A stretch of DNA of 64,000 nt from Tubiluchus corallicola (lineage: Eukaryota > Priapulida > Priapulimorpha > Priapulimorphida > Tubiluchidae), in assembly GCA_030141605.1 (NCBI GenBank), contig JAQGDQ010000055.1, positions 579,001-643,000 of the forward strand, given 5' to 3'. Within the stretch, counting starts at the first letter, position 1, and the number at the start of each line of letters is the position of its first letter. This document shows, piece after piece, positions 39,401 to 51,400 of the stretch. A program made the translations under genes and the position numbers. The notes under the pieces were generated by a model. The model was given only the letters and a program-made list of their open reading frames with translations, did no database searches and had not been told where the DNA came from.

Positions 39401-42400
39401 CACGTATCCGGAAATAGATCTTTTGAAGTGTGATTACGATGGTGATTCGTTGGCTGGTGAAAAAGTGGAGCAAGTTGATGTAGAAGAGGTACACATGGTC
39501 TTTTTTTTCAGTTATCATTTAGGCAGTAACCCAATCTGTAAATGTTTGTTCGTAACTTATAAAGTGTAATATCTAATATATGCAGTTATTAACCTGATGT
39601 GCTGATAGCAGAACAGATACCTTGTTTAATGTACATTTGCTTTTTAGTGACATATTTTGTCACTTTCAGCGGAGAAAGAGCCTGGTGTATCCGGAAATTA
39701 GTTTATTAGGAATTGACGTTGAACACGAAGGTGAGGCTGCAATCAAGGAAGAACCCATATACGAAGTTCCCACAGAACCCAAAAGTGCTTACATTGAACC
39801 CAAGGCTGAAGTTTTCATCAAGGAACGAACACCCGAAGCAGTTAAACTGAAAAAAGCTGTTAGTTTTGAAGTTGCGCCTGGGGTTAGCATATTTTCACTA
39901 CTCACTTCACAACATCACATAGTTTTTCTAAATATGTCTTTGCTAAGATAATCGCCATTTAGTACAGATAGTCAAATGTTGATAATAGAATTCAACTTTT
40001 AACAAAAAATTCAGTATTGCATAGATTTTCAAAAGTACAGCATCTTGCATCAGACATTCCAGTCTCATTCAGCACAGAAGAAATCCTGTATTAAACTCCT
40101 GTTGTTTTGTAGAAATGTTAAAGGAAGACAGGATGATTTTTTATATGCTACCCCATTTTCAAGGCCGATAAAAAGTATAAATTTTAACGCAAATAATACT
40201 GCAAAAGTGTTTATGATAATAAAATACTAGATCAAAAACTTAATTAAAGATGAGCGAGCCCAACTCGATAATGATAACATCACAAACTAACATAACTTTT
40301 ACCAGCAAATATATTCCACGAGTGTGTTGCACGTTTTTACGAAAGCAAAAATTTAAGTACAGTGATACTGTAAGATATTCAGTGTGTTGTACTAAAACTA
40401 AGCAAGTTTTATAATAAAAATTCAAATTTCAAATTTACTGTTGTGCTCACACATGAGCTGTCGAATGTGTGTAGTTCGTCACAAACTAACACATCAGGAC
40501 TGGGAGGTACAGCACCTGTTTTTTGTGCAATGCATTTCCGAAATGCGTGCAACAGAGAAGAACTAGTGGCGCGAGCGTGAAATTGTGTTCGTGTGGTAAT
40601 AATTCTTTCAAGTGTGTTTTTTGGAGAAAATTTCTTTTCAATATTTTGAAGATTAGATTGTTTTGAGCTACAGTTTAAGATTGGGCCCAGTTTTGCTTTA
40701 ATGAAGTCTGTTCTATCAACCCAGATATTCACTGCATTGTCACTGGCCAAAAGCACCTGCACCTTATGAAACAAATGGAAATGTTTACTGTTTTTTACTG
40801 ATATATTTAACCTTGCTTGCTCACAGTTCATTAACTGCTAACAACTTAACAATAATGAAACCGCTGAGGCCATGTTAACTGATGACTAAAATCTTCAATT
40901 TACAATAAATTATTCTTAAGCATAAATTTTATTATGCGTATTTGTAGTGTTTGTTGTCACTTGAGGTAACTAGTGTTTTACCTAAAAATTATAAACGAAC
41001 GATTGATGCAGTAAGTTGGTGTTAATTATTAATTATTAAAGGTACGTGTAATTGATAATCAGCAACACATTCAATGCAAAGTAATTCAGCTCCATTAAAA
41101 CTGCAATAACATTTAATAACTTTTTGCAGTCTTGCTAAGTGCCGTTTTTTTCCTTTTTTCAGTCTGTTACGAAAGCCCAAGCTAACGCTCTTAAATCGCA
41201 CATTGAAGGGGTATGTTAACTTTGTTTCAATGTTTGTTTAATATCTTGAGATGCTTCAAGTATTTCGAAAATTAGTTTGAAAAAATCATTTACTAGCAGC
41301 ATAATAATAAACACATACTAGTGATAATGGCGTATGCAAAATGTTATTACTGTTGACGGGTCTATGTTCAGTTTTGCAAATTGTACAAAAATTGTGTCAT
41401 TGTAAATCTTCCAGTTTGGCTCATGGTGGTTCTTACTTGAATGTGTGGAATGTTGATTAACTAAAAAATTCCAATAACTTTTTTATTTGAACATTTTTTA
41501 GTCCAGATATATTTATGCAGAAACTTAATTAAATAAATCAGAGCTAGATGTATATTTTAGTTTACAGCTCCGAAATTGTTGATATTAGCAGCTAGTGATG
41601 AAGTTATTTGCACATATGAGTGTGTATTCAACCATTGGTGAAACGAGCTCTTTTAAACAGTCTAATACCATAGGATGCAGAATAAAAAGTGTAAAAAGGT
41701 GCAAAATGATCGAACTGTGTATGCCGTCTGTCACCTAGTTGGACCTGGATGCAGTTTCATCGCCACGTTATACATAGATTTTTATTTACAAAATTGTAGT
41801 TGGACGACTGTACTTGTTGGTGTCCCAATTCTATTAGTGTTTGGCAACTATGTATGCTTAGAAAACAGTGGATTTGGTTTTAGTTAAATAGCTGTCATAA
41901 TTTAGACTTTAAAATTGTCTTGACACTGAGTGTTCGTGCGTTCGCAATGTGTACTTTGTTTTTGCATTTCTAAGGCTTCATTTCATGCCCCCGTTTCTGA
42001 TTTTTGCATTAAACAGATGAACCAGCTACTGCTTGAGCCTGATAGTAGATTTACAAAGCTGTGGGAGCGATTGATCGTACTGCTGGCTTTGTACGTTTTC
42101 TTTTTCTATACCTACGTTGCGTGTTTTCCTTCTCTGCATGGTCATAAGTTTCTGTACGAGGAACATGGTGGCCCGATAGCTCTCTTGTTTACATACTTAG
42201 TCGAGTCTTTCTTTGTTGCTGACATCATTGTACAGATGAGAACGGCAGTCATTTCTGAACATAGTAAGCTGACAAATTATTATTATTATGTATTAGGAAT
42301 GATTTCTGCTTCCATTTTGAATTTGTCAATATGTATTGCTTGCATTTTTGTGATGCAATGTAATTTATATTAGTATGTAATGTATATTAATAACATTGTG

Positions 42401-45400
42401 TTATTTATGTATCATTTATGCATTTAAACAAATGTATTACTTGTGAAATGCAGTTAAACCAGAAGCAGAAACACCAACAAAAGCATAAAAATCCACGTCT
42501 TTATTTTGATTCGTACATATCCAAAGCTCATCTTCAGTGGTAATAACCAGGATGAGTACTAGAGCTGCTCAAAATGCATTAAAATGAAAATGTGGATTTG
42601 TTACTCACTTCATTTGTGTTTTTGTTTTTTTTTATTTACGCATTTTGTCATAAAGCAGTACCATACAAATGTTATTTTTGAATAATTTTCCGACAACGAG
42701 TATAGTTTTTCATTTCTCCAAACTTAATATGTGTTTTTAGTACCAAAACAAGTTTTAAAGGAAGACAATATTTCAAAGAGTAGATTGTTTTGACGTGCAG
42801 TTTTAGTTTGGGTCCAGTTTTGCTTTAAGTTGAGCTACAGCACTAATAGTGTTTTAGTGGTAGCTGTGCCACTGGTAAATGCACTTTAATTAGTACAGAT
42901 TTGAAATCAGTCAAGTGAAAGGGAAAGTTGGTATATACTGGAGTGGAATGTAAAAAAAGTTTTCTCAGTTTGTTTATTCCCATCTGCCCAGTTGTGCAAT
43001 ATACGTTTCAGCAGAAATAAAACATGTAAAAAAGCTTCTTGAAAACATTTAACAAACTTTGTTGATCATGTATTTTATTGTGTTCAAAACAAAAATTGCC
43101 AAGTAATAATTCACTGAGCTTTAATTTCAACACTGTATGTAATATTAACTGTGAGGGTCTTGAAAAGCTTCGTTAAATGTTTTTCTACCAAAGTTTTGGT
43201 CTGGATTTTTAGGGGTTTTTCGTGATTGGCAGTCGATAAAACGAAACTACCTGATGACAGTCAATTTTGCTTATGACCTCTTATCAGTGATCCCATTTGA
43301 GATTGTCGCAATTGTGATGCATGATCCGATGCCATATTTGACCTATCTTAAGTTGAATCGTTTGCTCAAGTTATGGAAGGTTTGCGTCTCATTTTCTAAT
43401 AGTATATAGTTCGCTAATTATGTACTGTTTTTCGCTACCAGATCAATGAATTAGCATGGGTTTTGGACGATAATACTTAGCAGTTTGTTCCTTTTGTTAT
43501 AACTTTCGTAGCTGATGGTTTTTAAATCAAAAGCTAAAACAAATTTAATGTAGCTGGTAAATATTCTTTAATACATGTTCAGTATTTCTATGTAATATGG
43601 TCATCCCTCACTTGTTATAACGTTTATTTTGTGTCTTCTCTACCATAGGTCGACAGATATTTACCACACACCTGACGTTACTATAAATTTGAAACTTTTA
43701 TGTGTTTAAGAAATAGCGATATTTGTTGATATTTGCCTGCTCCACAAAATATTAGTCACTAAACAACCAACTTACATCCATAATCAGTTAAATTTCAATT
43801 GTAATATGATCTCTCTGACCACTAGACAGTCAAATTTAGTTTTTATTCCTACTGCAAAATCAAATTCTGGTACAAGACAATTTATAGTCAGGGCAAGCAA
43901 GCATTACAATCAGTATGCGATCAAAACCGAATTAATTAAAATTACAAAATTTGAAATATTTAAAAATAAACTCAGGGAATTACTTATAAATAGTCGTTAG
44001 TTACAATGTATTTTATTTTCTTTTAAGTATAATCAAGTTTTATAATTATGCTTTTTTTGTAATATTAATTAGGATGTGCTTTCTTTTTATATTGATTATT
44101 TTATATTTTTTACTTCTATGTACTGTAAACTGTGCAAAGAAAAACCTCATTTATGGGAACTGCACGTGTGATGTAAAATTAAATGGACAAACCTGTACGT
44201 GGGCATTTTCCCATGGTTTTCTCCATCCATATACTTCTGTTTATCGTTTTCTCTGTTGTGTTTGTTGTTTCCTCCCTAAAGAATGTCTTTCTGATGGAAA
44301 TACCACCCATTGGCAGTTTTTTTTGGTATAATGAGGTAGATGTGTTATGAATGTAGTGGTAAATGGAAAGGTCAGGTTTGAGGAAGGGCTGAGTGTACTG
44401 AAAGTCGTTTAGTGTGCGCTCGAGCTGGAATGGATCATGGTGGAACCGTGGAACTTAGTTTGCTGGATGTTCTTCCAATTTTTTCTTAAATGAATCCAGG
44501 GATGTAGTGCATCATATCGTTGTAATGAGGGAATTCTAGTCGTTTAGTCACGGAAAATGAATCTGTTCTTGTTTCTACATGATTAGTGATCTTATAAACG
44601 TGTTTGTTCTCTTGGATGATGTTATATGGCCTTTTTGACTTTTTTAGCTAAGACTTCAGACTTTTTTAGCTAAGACTTCAATAAGCATAGCTGATAAAAC
44701 CAAAAAAATCTTTAGCATCTGGAAAATTGCATTAGCAATCTAATGATGTGATATAATTGTCTACGCAATATTAAAACATCTTGTCCATATGCTGGTCATA
44801 AACTTTGCACTTTTTACAGCACAGCCTTTTTAAAATGTTTTATTGTAAGATTGGACCTACTGGAGGTATTGCTATTATTCTGATTAGCTATTTCTACAGG
44901 CACAAAATTCCATTTTTAGGTAGAACATTATTTTAAGAAGTTGGAGAATCGTCTAGATGTAAGTTTGTCAGCAGTGAGAACAGTACGTTTTCTTATATAT
45001 ATTTTAGCCATAACTCATATAGGAGGTTGCCTTTGGTACCTTATTGCTGGGTGAGTGTTAATAATATATTTTACTTCTACCAGTTAAAAGCTCTGAGTTA
45101 ACTATAGATTTCTCTAATGACTTTGCAAAAATGCTCATTTTTTAAATGTTTGCATACGTTTTTGAAAATATGCTAAACAAACCTATAAATTTTCTACCAT
45201 TTTGTAGATCTTTGGATCTTTTCAAGTTCTACAAATCTCACTATAGTGTTATTAACAATGATAATTATTAGTTGTGTATAGTAGTCTAAGTTACAGGCAG
45301 AAATTTAGACTTGCAAAAACTGGTTAATACTTAAACAAAATACACAGCATCCAGTTTTGATGTTGCTTTGAAGTGACTAATACAGTACCTATTTACAAAA

Positions 45401-48400
45401 AAATGTAGTGTGCATTATATGAAATTTGGTTACCAACATTACTTTCTGGAGCAAATGAGAAATGACCTTTTCAGTTGTATTGCAAGAAATGGCAATGCAC
45501 TCTGTACTCGTATTCTTGCAACCCGGAAATCTTTCCTTTTGCCTTATTAGTTTGATGAATTGACAACCTTTTCATGGGATTTTGAAATATTTCTTATAAT
45601 GATATACGGAATCTACAAGTTTTCCTAGACATGTGTCTGCATTTGTTTACTTAGGACAGCCTATTTTGTGCTGTTTGCGTGATTCCTACTCGTGTGATAT
45701 GAAATGGGTATTTTTTCTGGTATTCTTTCTCAAGTGACAAGCAGAATTTAAAATTGTAACACATACAGAAAGTACATTACTGTACAACTTTTTTGACCCA
45801 GCTACTAAGCCTGTAACTTTTTTAGCATGCATCGTGATCTTTGTGGAATAAGCCTATTATCATTATGGTTTGGTCTTACAAAAAAGGAGAAGCCATTGTG
45901 TTAATTAAGTTGAAGTAAAGCACTGATATAGTTAGTAAACTTCATCGGTTGATGCAATATTTGATACTAATTTACAACACACTACCATGTAGAAATTCTT
46001 GCAAGTCTGTTATAGTACTTTTAAGAAAGTTGTGATGAATTTTGTAAATTATTTTTATAATTTTATCTACTAATGTATGTAAAATTAAATCATTGTGGCC
46101 AGGCATTGTTTGTATTGACAACAAACTGGGTTGTGAAGTAATAATATAGAAATTCAAGTTTTCATGTCACCTTTTTTGCATTTCAAACTTGAGGCAACAT
46201 GTAATTATTCAAAAAAAATAATGCTTTTCAGAAAATGGTTCACAGGTCCAGCGCATGCACACGAGCAATCGTGGCTTTACTGGAGTTTGAAGCGTGACAT
46301 TTGGGTAAGATTGTACTTTTTGTCTTTTTTACATCAGTCCAACGTTGTTTAAGCCAGCATCGCATGTTCACTAGCAATATCTACTGGTAATGTTGAATGG
46401 TTGTGGCAGGAATGGAATCCAGGATAACTGTTGAAGATCTTGAGGTGTGACTTTGAACTTTCCACAAGGTCTTTGTAGTTTACTTTAACATTTGCTGTAA
46501 AATGATGTCTGATGATGGTCATGTCATATGTTGTATTATATTGCACAATAAGCTGTCACTAATGAATTACACTGTTAAGTTCAGAAATGCATAAATGTAA
46601 GTGTTAATATACGAAATAACTGGAAGCAGCATAGCAGATAAAATGCTCAGTTACTAGCTGGGTTTCACGCTGTTTAATTTTCTTTTGCCAAACACACGTG
46701 ACCATTGTTATCCTTGTGTGTGGGACTAAATGTGGCATTTTGAATTCTGTACTTCTTGTCTATATATGTTTGGCTTTCGTAAAACATACTTGAACTGATT
46801 GTACATGAGTGTGCGTGAGTGAAAGTGTGAATGGTTTTGAATTGGTGTGAGTTAAAGGTGTAGATAGACATCTTTTGTTATGAAGCAATAGACATACTGA
46901 TTTGCGTGCTGAGCGGTACTTTTTGCATCATCTAAGCTGCATTTTCAGGCTTCCCGAAGTTTAGAGATGAAATGCAAGTGATGTTTGTGATTTATTTATT
47001 ATAACATTATATATTTAGCAGTTACTGCTTTCTTACTGTGCATAACTGGATTTGTTTTGTTTGAAAGGATATTTTTATCATGAAATTTGACTTATTTGAA
47101 CAAGTGTTCAAGTAAATATTACTATTAGAACTTAGCAAAACTTTTTTCACTTGCGTATTTCTAAGTTTTCTTCAAGTTCAACCATTATATAATTGATAAA
47201 CACTTTTCCTAGTATTTTCATACATTTTGCTGCAATTTTGGAATACTGATACATATTAATTCGTCTATTTTTGCCTACAGCTAACATTGAGTGAGGAACA
47301 GCTTGAGATACTTGAAATTGAGAAGGGAGCATCTACATATTATAGAAAAGGTGCAATGGATGGAGCCATTGCTGACTTTAATGCTCCTTCAAGTATGAGC
47401 CTTGATGACGATGACGAAAACGATCGGGATCACGGTCATGAGGAAGAAGATCATCAGAAATCAGTTAATGGCACTGGAAGTATTTATGCTGTGTCACTGT
47501 ACTGGGCAGCTGTGACCTTGTCGAGTCTTGGATATGGGGACATCACGCCTCATGCGATATATGGCTACATAGTGGCGATAATTGTCATGTTTGCGGGTGT
47601 ACTGTTGTATGGCTTTGTTTTAGCCTACATTGCTGCTTACGCTGCGACTGCTGATGCAGCCCGGTATGTATGGAGACGTTCTTATAGCATCTTGGTCTGT
47701 GTCCCGCACGTTATCATTGTTTCATTTTGACTCTGTTATGTTTTGTTAGGGCATTTTTGCGATTTAAGTAGTAAAACCTTCACTGTAATTTCTGGACATT
47801 GAAAAAACTCTAAGTTATGAACTAATGGTGTGTTTAGCATTGACTACACAAAAGTTGAGTACTAGATACAGCTATAAGAGATGTTTGTTTTGGCTACTTT
47901 AAGTACTGCTCTACAATTTCCCACACTATTCTCTGTATTTAATGAAAGTGGTTCTCATAATGTCTATGTTTCTTGTAACAATCTTGCAAATTTAACAATT
48001 TACATTCTTATTGGAACGTGACAAATCGTAGTGACGATTTTATTGCAGACTGAATGAGGATAAGCTGTTTTTATGAAATTGTGCAATTCGTAACTAGTAA
48101 AAACTGGTTACTTGGAGTACAGTAGCATACTACACTACACTTGAGGCAAAATTTTAAATCAGATGCAAGTATGCAGCTAAGTTCCAGACCACTCGGTTAG
48201 AATGAAACGCTAGAGCCTTCTGATGCATTTTTTTGATTTGAAGATATTTTGCGGATATTATAATGTAAATATTTTTTTCATCAAAAATTTATGTTTTGGT
48301 CACAAACTGTGACTGATCTTGTGCATGCCAAATCTGAAAGCGTTCACTTCCCTAATGCATCCATGTTACGTTAGACTTGTTATCTAATTATTGTGGAAGA

Positions 48401-51400
48401 AACTGTGTGGTTCTGTTATGAATAGTTATTACGCCAAATGTTGCAAGAGTGTTTTGTTGCGCATTTAATTGTAGATCGGTGTTCTACACTGAATATTATT
48501 GTGTCCACTCTTTCTCATAAACCAATCAAATGTGTCCAGAACTCAATACATTTTAACAAAACACTTTTTAGACTTGAACCAATAAAATCATACAAGAATT
48601 GACAATCCTCATAAGTGCGTTCATGATTTTTAAACCACTTCTCAAAGTTATTTGATTTTATTCAGTGTACATCTTGAATCATATAATGAAAAGGATTTTC
48701 ATTTTGCAGTCTTTGCAATTAGCTTATTGTCACTTTAATGTTCTCGCTCTATTTTGCAGTGTGAAGTACCAAACAATGGTAAGTGCTATCAAAAAGTTCA
48801 TGAGTGTGCAGAAATTAAAGCCAGGCTTGCAAAAGCAGGTGGTTGCATACATGACTCAGATATGGTACAAATACAGGTGAGTCAATGTTAACAGTGATTA
48901 AACGAGTTGCACTCAGCTTGCCACATGAATGAGGGGAATGGGATGCAAGGCAAACCAATCATTTGTTTCATAGTAACACTTAGAGTTCTGGAAGAACAAG
49001 CAAATAATAGATGTGCAACGTGTTTGTTTGCTTGCTTTGTTTTTGTTTATAGTGATACATGATAGCGTGTTCATTCACAAATGATTAGCTTACTTGAACA
49101 TGGAAAAAGATTTTCTGGTTTCCTGTGTTATGATATTAGGGTGGCTATTAATCTCATAATGTTGCTGTTACATGCACTTTCCTTTTTGTTTACAGAGGCG
49201 AAGAATTACCAGGGACAAGGCAGAAGATATACTCAGACCTCCCTTCCAATTTGCAGCAAGACATTGCCATTTCAGAAGCTGCACTTTTTCTAGAGGTAAT
49301 GCTATCACTTTTTTCAGGACTGGCAATAATTCTTAAAAAAATTATTTTAAGTTTTTATTGTCAGGCAGGGCCAAATTAACACTTAAGCAAACTTAGCATG
49401 TGCTTATTGCACCAATGCTCAGGTGGCAATGTTTGGACTTTACGGAGACAAACAAACAAATCATCATTTTGCTCAGTATAACTGTTTATTGTTTGTACCA
49501 TTTTGATGTCACATGCCCCTTAGTCATTTTCTTCATCATATATGACACTGTGACGCCATAACCCAAAATATTACATTTTATCTGAAATAAGATATAAATT
49601 TCTTTAATAAACTAATTCATTTCTACCAAAACATCGATTATGATTAAGCGAAATTAATGAGAGTAAATAAAAAAATGACTAAATAAAATTTACGTACATC
49701 GTTGGCATTAAATCGTGAGTTCACAGAAACCCGTCATCACATGAACACCTTGAAACTTAAAATGACCGGAAATTCACTAGGATGTAAATATTGAGGCCAG
49801 GTGTCGCCACTTGTAACTGTATGGCTATACTAAATTTGACAAACAAAATCCTTGACAGGCAAAAAATAAATAGAAAAAAAAGACAATAAAATCTTTCACA
49901 GTTCAAATTGGTAATTGGCTACAGATGCACCATGGCTGGATTGTTTTTTATACCATTACATAGCACCACAGTAGCATCTTCACCTTTTATCACCTATTGC
50001 CATGGCAAGTTGGCAGCACTGTAACCACAACATCTGCAACAGTTATTAACTGAGATCCCAGAGCAGAAAGTTTCACGATCAATGGCTCACACAGTGCTTG
50101 TGATTACGCGGTCACTTTAACTTCCTGTTAACTCCTTAGGTCCGCCTGATTCAGAATAGGTCTTTTAAGATCTATGACTTTCCTGGGACTGTATGAGCAC
50201 AGATATAACTAAATAATTACAAATTAGGTAGTGTTTTATTCCGAAGAATATCGGCTATCCAATCCAAAATTAAGAAAAATGCCCTTTTCAGGCACTCCAA
50301 TTTAGCCTGTTGAGTAGCTTAGACTGGTGTACACTTGGGTGATCATACACACTAATTTATTGATCGCCTGTTTGCTACAGCTCAAGCTGTGCAGTTTTCT
50401 GCTGCTTTTCATCGAAAAACCAACCAACCAGCCAAGGATAAATTAAAGTTGTTTCATCGTTTAACAGGAATTTCTCCTCAAAAAACAAAGTAGATTTGAG
50501 GCCAAAGCAAATCGGTATTTTTCTTTACATGTGGTTGTATTTGCATTTGCGTATTCAGAACTTAACCATAATTGTGACGTCACGAAGCCATGATTGCTTG
50601 GTTGAGCTGAGTCCCTTTCATCCTTGATACAGTAGTCTTGAATACACCTGCACTATTATAATAGCGCTAAAGATTTTCCCATTGCGATTCTGACAAACAG
50701 ATGCAGGTTTGTCAATTCCAGAAAACTGAGTAGGAATTCAGAAAATTTCGTTGTTGAAGGTTGCGTTGTAAAGAAACGATAGCAAAAATGATCGATTGAT
50801 GATCAGGTTTGAGAAAATGATTGCAATGATTTGTGCAGTCGTAGAATTTGATCGTGTTCACAATGATTACAACAACTGCAGGGTCGGTTTTTTGACAGGG
50901 TCTACCCCAGTTTTCAAAATTTTCCAAAAGTATCGATGAAAAAATTGCTTCTGGAACTAATTAGTTATTGCATAGATTGTAAATACTTTGCCTGAATTAC
51001 AGTCCTAACTAACATAGATAGGATAAAAAAAATTAACTGAAAAAGACTAGCATTAAATGAAGTACCGTATTTTCCCGTGTATAAGAGACCCTTGTGTATA
51101 AGAGACCCCTTCAATTTTTAGGCAAAAATTCTGGAAAAAAGTTTTTTCAGACGGACATTTTTAGAGGGTAAAGTACAACTTTTTTCAACTCAGTGCGGTA
51201 CTGAAAACAAAATAAAACCAGTTAATGTGTTGTAGAAAAAGAGTACTGGTATATATTAAAGTGCGTACCTGCAAACCTGTAACAGGAAAAGAGAAAACGA
51301 GGAGATAATGCCTGTGTCACGATGCTTGTATTGCTTACAACCGCTTCATAGTCGAACGCCACACGCAAAACAGTTGTAGAGCACTTATTTCTTTAAAATC

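Noticed and set aside
44074-44331. 85-aa Cys-rich ORF as a secreted peptide gene
   Set aside because: It directly follows a LINE ORF2 tail and reads like its 3' untranslated sequence; no donor/acceptor or homologue supports a gene.
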